From assembly GCF_900156055.1 (NCBI RefSeq), contig NZ_FTMQ01000003.1:620001-684000 (forward strand): DNA of 64,000 bases. Reading direction: 5' to 3'. Positions 20,039 through 31,280 of the stretch are shown piece after piece (positions within the stretch are counted from its first letter, which is position 1; each line of letters opens with the position of its first letter). Under the pieces are notes generated by a model that saw nothing but the letters and a program-made list of their open reading frames with translations, ran no database searches and was not told the origin of the DNA. The position numbers were made by a program, and so were the translations under genes. This DNA comes from Rhizobium sp. RU33A. Its GTDB lineage: Bacteria > Pseudomonadota > Alphaproteobacteria > Rhizobiales > Rhizobiaceae.

Positions 20039-20054
20039 TGACTATTTATAGTCA
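20039..20054 (-). promoter_or_regulatory. Operator dyad of the Phd/PIN pair
   Basis: TGACTAT-TT-ATAGTCA, a perfect 7-bp inverted repeat, ends 5 bp before the antitoxin ribosome binding site. On the minus strand it contains TATAAAT, a likely -10 element, so antitoxin bound here would block transcription. Confidence 0.6.
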
Positions 20055-20284
20055 ATGTAGCTTTTCGTGGAGGTTTGAGCAAGCGGGAGCTTGGCAGGTG
20101 TCGGGGCCACACGCGACGAGAGCAGCAGCTACGGCTAGACCATCCAGTCAGACTCGAAACTTTGCCACATAATGCTCGGCAAGGTAACTTGAGATATGCC
20201 TACGCGTCGGAGTTTGCGACTTTGGACGGCGCCTGATCCGGCGCCTACGCCGCAGGTCGGCGCTCCTACTCATCGAACTCCGCT

Positions 20285-20689
20285 CTACTCCGCAGAGCAC
20301 CAGCGGTAATGATCGGTCATTTCGAGATTTTCATTCTCGCGCTTCAGCACGAATTCGCGTTTGTTCAGCACTTCCAGCCGGCTCCTGTACTCCGTGACCG
20401 TTGTCGGCAGGATGCTCCAGGAGCGGTGATAATAGGAGCAGCTTTCGTCGAATTGAGAGAGGTTGCCGGAGTGGGTCACGTTGCTCAGCTTGCAAGTGGC
20501 CTTGGCGCTCTTCACGCCCTCTCCGTCATAGATGAACAGCATCGAACCCTTCGGATCACTGCACTCATGCTGGGACTGCACGTAGCGCCCGTGATCGATC
20601 GGCAGCAGGTCCTTTGCGAAGACGGGCGTGGCAAAGGCGGTTGCCAGCGACGCCAGGGCGAGGGGCGCGATCAGATTGGTGAAATGCAT
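20285..20689 (-). CDS. Secreted hypothetical protein
   Basis: A 134-residue protein I do not recognise. A clear signal peptide (NLIAPLALASLATAFATPVFA) should be cut after about residue 25, leaving a periplasmic domain of about 109 residues. That domain has four cysteines (HECSDP, KATCKL, ESCSYY, YRWCSAE), enough for two disulfides, and ends at the last of them. It has its own surroundings, with no operon partner: an AT-poor gap of 229 bp on the toxin-antitoxin side and 233 bp to the photolyase. Its size and cysteine pattern suggest a small stable periplasmic domain; the function is unknown. Confidence 0.6.
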   Translation of the reverse strand: MHFTNLIAPLALASLATAFATPVFAKDLLPIDHGRYVQSQHECSDPKGSMLFIYDGEGVKSAKATCKLSNVTHSGNLSQFDESCSYYHRSWSILPTTVTEYRSRLEVLNKREFVLKRENENLEMTDHYRWCSAE

Positions 20690-20922
20690 GCTTCTCAGTC
20701 TCGTGAGCTCGTATAAGTCGATGGGAACGCCTGGAGACCTACCGCAGTTTTTTAGCCGGGTCGATACAAGACAGGCGATATCAACCGGTTAGCGGTTGCG
20801 CCGGATTGTAGTGATTTCTTGGGCGGCCAAGCCAAGCTGTCGTCAACTGCTGCCGGTTGATGCTCCAGCTGGCCGGGTCAGGTCCGCCAGCCCAAGTGTG
20901 AATTGAGTGCAGGCAAGTGGGT

Positions 20923-22368
20923 TTACTCCGCCCTCAACCCCTGAAACGCCGACATCGCCGCGTCCCGTGCCTTGCCGTGGTCGACGATCGGCAGCGGATA
21001 GGTCTTGCCCAAACTGACCCCTGCTTCCTTCAGCATTGCGAAGGGCGCCTCTGATGGCTTGTGGATGAATTTGTTCGGCATGTCCTTCAGCTCCGGCACG
21101 AAGCGGCGGATATACGCGCCTTCGGGATCGAATTTCTCGCCTTGGCTGGTTGGGTTGAAGATCCGGAAGAAGGGCGCCGCGTCGGCGCCGGAGCCGGCCA
21201 CCCATTGCCAGCTGGCGGCATTCGACGCCGGGTCGGCATCGACAAGCGTGTCGCGGAACCAGCGCTCACCCTCGCGCCAGTCCATCAGAAGGTCCTTGAT
21301 CAGGAAGGAGGCGACGATCATGCGCACGCGGTTGTGCATGAAGCCCGTCTGCCAGAGCTGGCGCATGCCGGCATCGACGATCGGGTAGCCGGTCTGACCC
21401 TTTTGCCACTTTTCGAGCAGGTCCGGTTCGTCGCGCCAGGGGAAGGCGTCGAACTTGGCATTCCAGTTTTTCGTCGCGAGATCCGGGAAATGGAAAAGCA
21501 GATGATAGGAGAAATCGCGCCAGACAAGCTCCTTGCGGAAATGGATATAGTCCTCACTCGAATAGGCGTCCGGTAGCCCGCGCGTCGCGTGCCAGACGGA
21601 GGCGGGCGAAATTTCGCCCAGCGCTAAGTGCGGCGAGATCATCGAGACATGCGCTTCGCCGGGAAAGTCGCGGCGGGTGCGATAGCCCTTGAGTCCGGAT
21701 GCTATGAACTTGGCGAGACGTTTGCTGGCGCCGTCTTCGCCGGGCTGCCATTCGCTTTCAAAGCCTTTCGCCCAGTTCGGCTTGGTGGGCAGCAGGTTCC
21801 AGTCGGAAAGCGGCTCGCTTTTCGGCCAATGGTCAGGCGCGGTGAGCGACTTTGGGGCGGGGATCGGCTCGGGCGGCTCGCCGGACCCGTCCAGCGCCTT
21901 CCAGAACGGCGTGTAAACGCGAAAATGGCCGCCGGCGCCGGTCTTGAGCTTGGTCGGCTCGTGCAGGATCTGGCCGGCAAAGGTGCGCACGTCAATGCCA
22001 TCAGCGATCAGTTTCGCCTTCAACGCCTTGTCGACCGCAATGCCCGAGGGATCATAACGACGATTCCAGAAGACGGCCGAAGCGCCTGTTTCGGTAATCA
22101 GGTCAGAGAGCACGGCGTCGGCGGCGCCGCTGCGCAGGATCAGATTGGAGCCGAGCCTTGCCAGCGATTCCCTGAAGGCTTCGAGCGAATGGTGTAGCCA
22201 CCAGGCTTGCGCCGCGCCGAGCGGTCCGGTGCCGGCGTGCTCCGGCTCCCTTATATAAAGAGGGACGATGCGAAACCCCTCGTCCACTGCTGTTGCGAGC
22301 GCGGCGTGGTCGGAGATCCGGAGATCCTTGCGGAACCAGAGGATGAGCGTCTTGGCGGATTGCGGCAT
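20923..22368 (-). CDS. phrB: Deoxyribodipyrimidine photolyase (CPD class I)
   Basis: Light-driven repair enzyme for cyclobutane pyrimidine dimers. The 481 residues have the N-terminal antenna domain (LILWFRKDLRISDHAAL and FWNRRYDP) and the C-terminal FAD domain with GYPIVDAGMRQLWQTGFMHNR, SFLIKDLLMDWREGE and WQWVAGSGADAAPFFRIFNP, typical of class I photolyases. The ATG at 22368 begins at the conserved domain and is preceded by a GAAGAAG purine stretch; eleven further codons upstream are possible. It stands alone on the minus strand, 107 bp downstream of a small conserved gene. Confidence 0.94.
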   Translation of the reverse strand: MPQSAKTLILWFRKDLRISDHAALATAVDEGFRIVPLYIREPEHAGTGPLGAAQAWWLHHSLEAFRESLARLGSNLILRSGAADAVLSDLITETGASAVFWNRRYDPSGIAVDKALKAKLIADGIDVRTFAGQILHEPTKLKTGAGGHFRVYTPFWKALDGSGEPPEPIPAPKSLTAPDHWPKSEPLSDWNLLPTKPNWAKGFESEWQPGEDGASKRLAKFIASGLKGYRTRRDFPGEAHVSMISPHLALGEISPASVWHATRGLPDAYSSEDYIHFRKELVWRDFSYHLLFHFPDLATKNWNAKFDAFPWRDEPDLLEKWQKGQTGYPIVDAGMRQLWQTGFMHNRVRMIVASFLIKDLLMDWREGERWFRDTLVDADPASNAASWQWVAGSGADAAPFFRIFNPTSQGEKFDPEGAYIRRFVPELKDMPNKFIHKPSEAPFAMLKEAGVSLGKTYPLPIVDHGKARDAAMSAFQGLRAE

Positions 22369-22476
22369 GCGATGTTCTTCTTCATTTGCTTTCAAAGCCA
22401 TACGAAGGGTTACCGCGACAAGATCACGCCGCTGGCACGAATCTCACACTCTGGCATGCGCCTGCATGCCGGTCTG

Positions 22477-22701
22477 TCAGGCGGCGGAGCGTGCAGGGAT
22501 GCGCCGGGCCTGTTCGGCCCGAAGCATGGCCATGATTTCTAGGGCGTTTTCGCGGACATAGAGGCGATGCAGCTTTTCGGCGACCGGGGCAGTGGTCAGC
22601 AGGCAGGTATAGCCTTCCCGCTCGTACCAGCGGAAATCCACCACATTGTCCATGTTGACGTAGAAGGGAAAGCCGTCCCCATCGTGAAGCTCAAGCCACA
22701 T
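22477..22701 (-). CDS. Small conserved hypothetical protein
   Basis: A 74-residue soluble protein. It opens MWLELHDGDGFPFYVNMDNVVDF, which resembles a small beta-sheet fold seen in flagellar FlbD-like and other short bacterial proteins (a strand that reads 'value must be usable in context'), and ends with a helix rich in Arg and Ala. The ATG at 22701 has a perfect GGAGG seven bases upstream, good evidence that it is translated. I do not recognise a specific family with certainty. It lies between photolyase and tRNA-Asn on the same strand. Confidence 0.6.
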   Translation of the reverse strand: MWLELHDGDGFPFYVNMDNVVDFRWYEREGYTCLLTTAPVAEKLHRLYVRENALEIMAMLRAEQARRIPARSAA

Positions 22702-22847
22702 CGGCCGTCCTCCTTGCATTCTTCTTCGATCAGAGGAGGGAAATAGCAGCCAAAGGTGAAGAGGGAGTTTCGGAACCATTCTCGGAAAGACCACCTCAGA
22801 TCTTGTAGGCGGGCGAGATCTGGTCGGCCGGCAAGGAGCCTTGAATC

Positions 22848-22881
22848 AAAAAGCCCGCTGCCTTTGTGAGGCGCGGGCTTT
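22848..22881 (-). terminator. Intrinsic terminator downstream of tRNA-Asn
   Basis: On the minus strand, stem AAAGCCCGC / GCGGGCTTT with an inner GCCT/AGGC stem, followed by a run of T. It lies 10 bp after the tRNA-Asn 3' end. Confidence 0.85.
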
Positions 22882-22890
22882 CGAATTAGA

Positions 22891-22965
22891 TGGCTCCCCG
22901 GGCCGGATTCGAACCGGCGACCTGTCGATTAACAGTCGAATGCTCTACCGCTGAGCTACCAGGGA
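22891..22965 (-). tRNA. tRNA-Asn (anticodon GTT)
   Basis: A 75-nt cloverleaf read on the minus strand, beginning TCCCTGG and ending CCGGGGA-G-CCA with CCA encoded. The anticodon loop CTGTTAA gives GTT; the T-arm has GGTTCGAATCC. The acceptor stem pairs over seven positions with one G-U. A terminator follows directly. Confidence 0.97.
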
Positions 22966-23129
22966 ACAGCCGCTTGGCGCGGTGTGAGCGGGGTAATACT
23001 GATGCTCGCTCCGTTTGCCAAGCGGTTTTTCAAAAAAAATGGCATCGTCTTGTTTTTATTTGTGGGCTCACCATCTGGAGGGCCGTGGGAAAGGGGCCCA
23101 AAACCGCTGAAACGCAGGGAGTTTCGTGT

Positions 23130-23411
23130 ATGCCAGAACGTCGGTATCGGCTCGACCAACAGCGAGGGCGCCTTGTGCTCGGCAAACTCGAGATCCCCGT
23201 TCCGCGCTCCAAGGCCGGTCGAATCGTGACGGGAACGGCACTTGTCGGCGGTGGCTTTCTGGGTTTTCTGCCGATCCTCGGCTTCTGGATGGTGCCGCTT
23301 GGCCTGATCGTTCTCTCGCATGACCTGCCGGCCGTTCGCCGCCGTCGCCGTCGCATGACAGTCTGGTGGAGCCGCCGCAAGCAGGCGCCGCGCCCCGGCC
23401 GCGAAGACTGA
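23130..23411 (+). CDS. Small membrane protein with basic flanks
   Basis: A 93-residue protein. A basic N-terminus (MPERRYRLDQQRGRLVLGK) leads to a hydrophobic block, about residues 33-65 (VGGGFLGFLPILGFWMVPLGLIVLS), probably one hairpin or one to two membrane helices. A strongly basic tail follows (RRRRRR, SRRKQAPRPGR). The GFWMVPLGLIVLSHDLP segment resembles the PGPGW family of short transmembrane proteins. The ATG at 23130 has AGGGAG upstream. No partner gene is adjacent; it lies between two tRNA genes. The function is unknown. Confidence 0.6.
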   Translation: MPERRYRLDQQRGRLVLGKLEIPVPRSKAGRIVTGTALVGGGFLGFLPILGFWMVPLGLIVLSHDLPAVRRRRRRMTVWWSRRKQAPRPGRED

Positions 23412-23535
23412 CGCGCGCCATGGAGCACATGTCATAGTGAAATGACCTGATGGTTCCAACCCGATACGCTGGGTGGACTCAAACGGGATACCGAACACGG
23501 CAGTCGCCGTCTGGTTCCCGGAAAGGTCAAACGAC

Positions 23536-23790
23536 ATGAGCATATTGATTCAGGCGGAGAGTTCCTTGATTCTGACGCCGAGAGATTTTCACATCATCGA
23601 TCACGCGATGCGGGCAGCCGAACCGGCCAAGCCCGCTTATTCCGATGACGGCCATCGCGAAGCGGTGGGCAAGGCGGTTATCCGGCTCTATACATCCGGC
23701 ATGACCGATCCCGGTCGCCTGGCGGAGGCCGCCAGCACCATGGCTGCAACACGCATGCTCGATCGTCGTCGCTGGCGTGACGACTCTTAA
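23536..23790 (+). CDS. Conserved hypothetical protein
   Basis: An 84-residue soluble protein that I recognise only as the kind of short conserved protein seen in Rhizobiaceae. It has no signal or membrane segment. The sequence reads as two or three helices (LTPRDFHIIDHAMRAAEP and HREAVGKAVIRLYTSGMTDPGRLAEAAS) ending in a basic tail, MLDRRRWRDD. The ATG at 23536 has GGAAAGG upstream, which favours it over a longer in-frame reading. It precedes tRNA-Cys by 129 bp. No function can be assigned. Confidence 0.55.
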   Translation: MSILIQAESSLILTPRDFHIIDHAMRAAEPAKPAYSDDGHREAVGKAVIRLYTSGMTDPGRLAEAASTMAATRMLDRRRWRDDS

Positions 23791-23919
23791 GGAAAATCGG
23801 GTAGGGAAGGGGGCTTCCGGGCATCCACAGGAGCGCCGCGAGATTTGATGAATTTCCCCTTGCGCTCACTCTCGATCCGTTCTAAATCCCGCCCACCACA
23901 CGCACTTTTCTAATCGGAT

Positions 23920-23993
23920 GGCCTCGTGGCGGAGTGGTGACGCAGAGGACTGCAAATCCTTGTACCCCGGTTCAATTCCGGGCGAGGCCTCCA
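23920..23993 (+). tRNA. tRNA-Cys (anticodon GCA)
   Basis: A 74-nt tRNA with acceptor arms GGCCTCG / CGAGGCC, discriminator T and encoded CCA. The anticodon loop around CTGCAAA gives GCA. The T-arm reads GGTTCAATTCC. This is likely the only tRNA-Cys in such genomes, though that cannot be seen from one window. Confidence 0.97.
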
Positions 23994-24201
23994 TCCGAAC
24001 TCTCCCCATAGATACAATAGACTTTATCCTGGCGGCATCGACGATGCCGTCTTCGCGCGTTCCGCAAGAGCGACCACTTCACTTGGCTGTGGCGATATTC
24101 TCGTGTGCGATGAGAAGACCGGCTTGAAAGCGCCTCGCCCTGCAATTAAAGACACGGGTGGAATAAGCCGCTATGGCCGGTCGACACGGGGCGCGAATGA
24201 A

Positions 24202-24873
24202 ATGATGGATTACGTAGCAGCACGCACCAAGATGGTGGACAACCAGATCAGGACGACGGACGTGACGTCCCACTCCGTGCTGACCGCCTTCCTTACGGTG
24301 CCGCGTGAAGCCTTCGTTGCAGCCGAGCTGAAGCCGCTCGCCTATATCGACGAGGATATGCAGGTGGCGCCTGCCGCCAATGGTAATCCGGCTCGTTACA
24401 TCATGGAGCCGTCGCCGCTCGCCAAGCTTCTGCAGCTGGCCGCCATCACCAAGGATGACCTCGTGCTCGAGATCGGCTGTGGCGCCGGTTATGCGGCAGC
24501 GCTCCTGTCGCTGCTCGCCGGTTCCGTCGTTGCGACCGAGAGTGACGAGGCGCTCGTGGCCAAGTCCACCGATACGCTCTCCGAACTCGGTTATGACAAT
24601 GTCGCTGTCGTCTCCGCCAAGCTGGAAGATGGCTATGCCGCCGAAGCACCCTATGACGTGATCTTCGTCAATGGCGCCGTCGAGGAGCTGTCGGAAACCC
24701 TGCTGTCGCAGCTGCGCGAGGGCGGTCGTCTCGTGGCCGTCGTCGGTTATGGCAATGCGGCTCGCGCCCGCCTCTATGTCAAGAACGGCGGCATAACCTC
24801 CCACACCGAGTATTTCAATGCCGCCGTGAAGCCGCTTCCCGGTTTCCGTAAGGCGGCCGAATTCGTCTTCTGA
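24202..24873 (+). CDS. Protein-L-isoaspartate O-methyltransferase family protein, divergent paralogue
   Basis: A 223-residue SAM-dependent methyltransferase of the PIMT family. The SAM loop is LEIGCGAGYAAALLS where canonical PIMTs have LEIGTGSGY-type. The active-site N-terminal region (MVDNQIRTTDVTSHSVLTAFLTVPREAFVA) and the late FVNGAVEELSETLL segment fit the family. It differs clearly from the second PIMT at 47765-48418. Two adjacent ATGs (24202, 24205) are possible starts. A good terminator follows. In related rhizobia this gene usually precedes tolC; here popZ comes next. Whether it repairs isoaspartate or methylates something else is open. Confidence 0.8.
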   Translation: MMDYVAARTKMVDNQIRTTDVTSHSVLTAFLTVPREAFVAAELKPLAYIDEDMQVAPAANGNPARYIMEPSPLAKLLQLAAITKDDLVLEIGCGAGYAAALLSLLAGSVVATESDEALVAKSTDTLSELGYDNVAVVSAKLEDGYAAEAPYDVIFVNGAVEELSETLLSQLREGGRLVAVVGYGNAARARLYVKNGGITSHTEYFNAAVKPLPGFRKAAEFVF

Positions 24874-24898
24874 GACGCAGCGTTTATCGAGAGCATGC

Positions 24899-24924
24899 AA
24901 GGCCCGCCACGTGCGGGCCTTTTC
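24899..24924 (+). terminator. Intrinsic terminator after PIMT-like gene
   Basis: Stem AAGGCCCGC / GCGGGCCTT, loop CACGT, then TTTC; 25 bp after the stop codon. Confidence 0.85.
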
Positions 24925-25066
24925 GTTGCTGCGCAACAAAGCTGTGCATCACGGCAATTCATTCGGCGCACGTGATTTTTTTCGAGAGGCGCGTATCCTA
25001 GGGTGAGCGCGAATCGGTGTGGGTTTATGTCCCGATCGAGCATTTCTGAGGACAACGGGGATTAGT

Positions 25067-26035
25067 ATGGCTCAGCCAAGCGTAGCGCGTGAACCGTCCA
25101 TGGAAGAGATCCTGGCATCCATCCGCCGGATCATCGAAAGCAATGATCCCGTGAACGGTGGAAGCCTGACGCAGGATGCCGCATCCCTGTCCGACGACCA
25201 GGGCGAGGGCGAAGAGGACATGGGCTATGACGGCGGCGAATTCGTCCCGGCCAACGATGCCGGTTCCGCCTTCCCCCTGTTTCCGCAGCGTGACATGGAG
25301 CGCGCCGAAGTCGAACCGCGTCGCGAGCCAGTCCTCGAACAGGCTCCGGAATCGCCCAAAAGTGTTTCGCTTGCCGATCTCGCCGCCCGCGTGCGGTCGG
25401 CCTCCGAGCGCACGGAGCGTCCGAGCCCGCCGCAGTTGTCCAATACGACCGCCCATGTGACGGTCTCGCAGCCGCATCGCGACAGCGAGTTTTTGGCAGA
25501 TGATGCGCAGCATCGGGCTCCGGCACCGATGATGGCGACGCGTCTCTCCGAGATGCGCGACCAGCAACTGCGCCCCGTGATGGCCGCAGAGCCGGCAGAG
25601 GCACCGGCTCCGAGCGTCGAACGACAGGCCGAGCGTCCTTCGGAGCCGTCGCCGATCGCGCGCATGGCCCATGTTGAGGTTCGCGTCGAGCGCAGGGAGC
25701 CGACCTTCCTGGAACCCGCCGTGGAGCAGGCAGAGCCATCGTTCGAGGTGGACATCCAGGCGACGTCTGCCTCTACCGATATGCATCAGAAGACAGAAAA
25801 CGAGGGACGGGATCTGACCGCCCTTGTTTCCGCCGCAACTGTCGAGCAGGTTTCGCGCTCCTTCTCCGAACTCGCCGCCGCCTTTGACGGCAGCGAGCGC
25901 CGTTCGCTCGATGAGGTCGCCGAGGAGATGCTGCGTCCGATGCTGAAGGACTGGCTCGATGACAATCTGCCAACGCTGGTGGAGCGCCTCGTGCGGGAGG
26001 AAATCGAACGCGTTGCCCGCGGCCCGCGACGCTGA
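25067..26035 (+). CDS. popZ: DUF2497 polar organising protein PopZ
   Basis: Scaffold that forms a microdomain at a cell pole and tethers chromosome and cell-cycle factors; known from Caulobacter and, at the growing pole, from Agrobacterium. The 322 residues show the architecture: a conserved N-terminal helix (PSMEEILASIRRIIES), a long acidic and Pro/Ala-rich disordered middle (about residues 30-235), and the C-terminal oligomerisation helices (DEVAEEMLRPMLKDWLDDN and LVERLVREEIERVAR). The longer middle compared with Caulobacter PopZ (177 residues) is typical of Rhizobiales. The ATG at 25067 has GGGGAT upstream. A strong terminator separates it from valS. Confidence 0.92.
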   Translation: MAQPSVAREPSMEEILASIRRIIESNDPVNGGSLTQDAASLSDDQGEGEEDMGYDGGEFVPANDAGSAFPLFPQRDMERAEVEPRREPVLEQAPESPKSVSLADLAARVRSASERTERPSPPQLSNTTAHVTVSQPHRDSEFLADDAQHRAPAPMMATRLSEMRDQQLRPVMAAEPAEAPAPSVERQAERPSEPSPIARMAHVEVRVERREPTFLEPAVEQAEPSFEVDIQATSASTDMHQKTENEGRDLTALVSAATVEQVSRSFSELAAAFDGSERRSLDEVAEEMLRPMLKDWLDDNLPTLVERLVREEIERVARGPRR

Positions 26036-26058
26036 TCGAACTGCCTTTGGGGATCATG

Positions 26059-26084
26059 GGCCGCTCGTAAGAGCGGCCTTTTTT
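26059..26084 (+). terminator. Intrinsic terminator of popZ
   Basis: Stem GGCCGCTC / GAGCGGCC, loop GTAA, followed by six T. Confidence 0.92.
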
Positions 26085-26149
26085 ATTGACTTGGTTTGGT
26101 CAGTCCTATTTACCAAGCCACATCCAGAACTCGAAAATCCGGTCGGAAA

Positions 26150-29080
<2,931 letters not shown>

Positions 29081-29108
29081 TCTGCGAAAGCTTCAGGAAT
29101 GAAATTCT

Positions 29109-29141
29109 AAAGGCCGGATCTTGCATCCGGCCTTTTCTTTT
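29109..29141 (+). terminator. Intrinsic terminator of valS
   Basis: Stem AAAGGCCGGAT / ATCCGGCCTTT with loop CTTGC and a T-rich tail. Confidence 0.9.
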
Positions 29142-29515
29142 TGCGCTGCAGCATGCGAAAAAGGAGTGCTTTGCTGTATTTCATATTGATTCTGAGCGTT
29201 ATCTTGTTGCGAAGGCCCTATTTGCCTGCCTGCGCGGGGCAAGATGCATAAAATTCGCTCAAGGTGATGAGCGACAATACTGTGGCGTGAGCGCAACGCT
29301 TGGTGTTGAGTGTAAAATTCTGTTCTCAAAAATGAGGGTGTTTGGATAATAATTGAGAATTTTCGTCCACAGCTTCGGTGTTTTGACGTGTGCGTAAGGA
29401 TCGTTACGTAAAAATTTGAGTGAGGGAACAACCCTGTGATGGCCGTCACCGGATTGCCATCCTCTCGCACATGTCTAGTATGCCAATCACAGTTTTGCCT
29501 GAATTGGGGAGAGAC
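29142..29515 (+). promoter_or_regulatory. AT-rich upstream region of the FadL gene, no gene seen
   Basis: This stretch is visibly richer in A and T than its neighbours and contains no frame with a ribosome binding site or protein-like composition. A CGTAA-N6-TTACG dyad lies at 29393-29408 and a TTGACG hexamer at about 29383-29388. It probably holds the promoter and controls of the porin gene. No -10 element could be fixed. Confidence 0.4.
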
Positions 29516-30769
29516 ATGGCGAACCATTTGATGAAGACAACGGCCCTCGGCCTGATCGCAGCAAGCGCATTCGTGGGAGGCGCGCAGGCAGGCGGTCTTG
29601 AACGTGGCGGTTACAACATCGACCTTCTGTTCGATCCGGGCCAGTATGTGTTCGAAAGCGGCGTGACGTATGTTGCGCCTGACCGTACGCTCAAGAATGT
29701 GCGCGATACCGATACTACAAATCCAAATCCGACAACCGGCGCGCCGAACGGCGGCGGCAACCTGAATGCCCGCTCAAACTCTGTGGATGAGACAGAGAGC
29801 TACTTCGTTCCTCGACTTGGCTTCAAGGCAAACCTTAACGAAGGTGTAGCCTGCATGGCAGACTACTCGCAGCCCTGGGGTGCGCACACCAAGCCTGGTA
29901 CCGATTGGGCAGGCGCAAACCAGAATGTTGAGACAAAGGTCAACAGCCATAACTATGCGCTGACATGTTCCTACAAGTTTGACGTGGGTCCTGGACAGTT
30001 GCGGATTATCGGCGGCGGCTTCTATCAGGAAGTCGATGGCTTCAAGGAGCGTATCGTCGTCGCTCCTGCTGTGCTGTCTGCTCTTGGTTTGACCGGGCGA
30101 ACGGGTATCGGTCGCCTCGATCTTGAAGGTGATGGCTATGGCTGGCGCATCGGCGCAGCCTACGAGATTCCGGAATACGCCCTCCGTGCAAGCCTTGTGT
30201 ATAACAGCCAGGTGAAGCTGGATGACATTACGGGCACTCTGGACCTGCGGCAGGTAACATCCACCACAGTCGAAAACGTCTATGGTTCGGCAGCCATGCC
30301 CGACTCACTCGAAATGAAGCTTCAGTCCGGTATCGCGCCTGACTGGCTGGCGTTCGGCTCCGTGAAGTGGACCGATTGGAGCCAATTGCAGCGGATTCGC
30401 TTCTATAACTCGACAACGAATGCAGAGCGTACTTCGCTCGATCTGGCCTACCGTGACGGCTGGACGGTCAGTGGCGGTATCGGTCACAAGCTGAACGACC
30501 AGTGGAGCGTTGCAGGTTCCGTGACTTGGGATCGTGGCACGTCTCAGGGCTTTGGTGCTCAGAGCGACACCTGGATCTTCGGTACCGGTGTTTCCTATAC
30601 GCCGACTGAGAATGTTGAGTTCCGTCTCGCAGGTGCCGTAAGCCTGCTCACGTCGGGTAGCTCGGGAGCTGTGACGATTGACGGTGAGTCTTATGGCAGC
30701 GACGTCTCCTACGACTTCGGCACCGACCTCGCAGCCGCCGTATCGACCTCGCTCAAGGTTCGCTTCTGA
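29516..30769 (+). CDS. fadL: OmpP1/FadL family outer-membrane transport protein
   Basis: Beta-barrel outer-membrane protein for uptake of hydrophobic compounds such as long-chain fatty acids. The 417 residues begin with a signal peptide (TALGLIAASAFVGGAQAGG). An N-terminal hatch region follows (LERGGYNIDLLFDPGQYVFESGVTYV), then alternating amphipathic strands, and the last residue is Phe (SLKVRF), as outer-membrane barrels require for insertion. A long loop rich in Asn, Thr and Gly lies at about residues 60-80. The ATG at 29516 has GGGGAGAG upstream. Its codon usage looks slightly less GC-rich at third positions than its neighbours. A terminator follows. Confidence 0.88.
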   Translation: MANHLMKTTALGLIAASAFVGGAQAGGLERGGYNIDLLFDPGQYVFESGVTYVAPDRTLKNVRDTDTTNPNPTTGAPNGGGNLNARSNSVDETESYFVPRLGFKANLNEGVACMADYSQPWGAHTKPGTDWAGANQNVETKVNSHNYALTCSYKFDVGPGQLRIIGGGFYQEVDGFKERIVVAPAVLSALGLTGRTGIGRLDLEGDGYGWRIGAAYEIPEYALRASLVYNSQVKLDDITGTLDLRQVTSTTVENVYGSAAMPDSLEMKLQSGIAPDWLAFGSVKWTDWSQLQRIRFYNSTTNAERTSLDLAYRDGWTVSGGIGHKLNDQWSVAGSVTWDRGTSQGFGAQSDTWIFGTGVSYTPTENVEFRLAGAVSLLTSGSSGAVTIDGESYGSDVSYDFGTDLAAAVSTSLKVRF

Positions 30770-30791
30770 TCTCTGCGATATCAAATCGATC

Positions 30792-30818
30792 GAAGCCCGG
30801 CTTGTCCGGGCTTCTTTC
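30792..30818 (+). terminator. Intrinsic terminator of the FadL gene
   Basis: Stem GAAGCCCGG / CCGGGCTTC, loop CTTGT, then TTTCGTTT; 22 bp after the stop. Confidence 0.85.
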
Positions 30819-31280
30819 GTTTGGGGCCACGCTGCAGTCTTTCAGCTTTCCGGAATGTGATGATTCTGCAACATCGCGTCTATCGTTCTTGCGAGGCGGC
30901 GCATGGGCCGAATTTGTCCATTTCCCGCCACAAACGAAGAGCACCGGTGTTGCGTGAAACGGCGGGGGCTGTTTCCGCACGTGGTGTAAAGAGTTTCACA
31001 TGAGCCTCTGGGGCGAAAATTCGGTGCTGATAGCAATGACTTCTGCGGCTTTTGGGGAGCGGCCAGACTGTCTCGAAGGGAAATTGGTTAGGGCGCGATC
31101 GATCGCCCCGGTCTTGCCGGAAATCGGGTCTAGTCTCTTTCCCATGCAGACGAAGATAACAGGGAGCAGTGACGGAAGCTCCGACCGGGCAATCGGTCAT
31201 GAACCGTCTATTCACCGGTTGGATGTATTCTTCAAATCGGGCGCAGGTGAACTCGCCGCACAAGCGGGGCGAGGGTTCTG
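30819..31280 (+). promoter_or_regulatory. Long upstream region of exoR, no convincing gene
   Basis: About 460 bp between the FadL terminator and exoR. Open frames here lack ribosome binding sites or recognisable content. One, at 31000-31281, ends in TGA overlapping the exoR ATG (TGATG), which may be chance or coupling. The region is long enough for several promoters, as expected for exoR, which is known to be autoregulated through ChvI. I could not identify a ChvI box. Confidence 0.4.

Noticed and set aside
31091-31108. Apparent palindrome GGGCGCGATCGATCGCCC upstream of exoR
   Set aside because: The two halves differ by an inserted CG, so it is not a true dyad; CGATCGAT is common in this genome.
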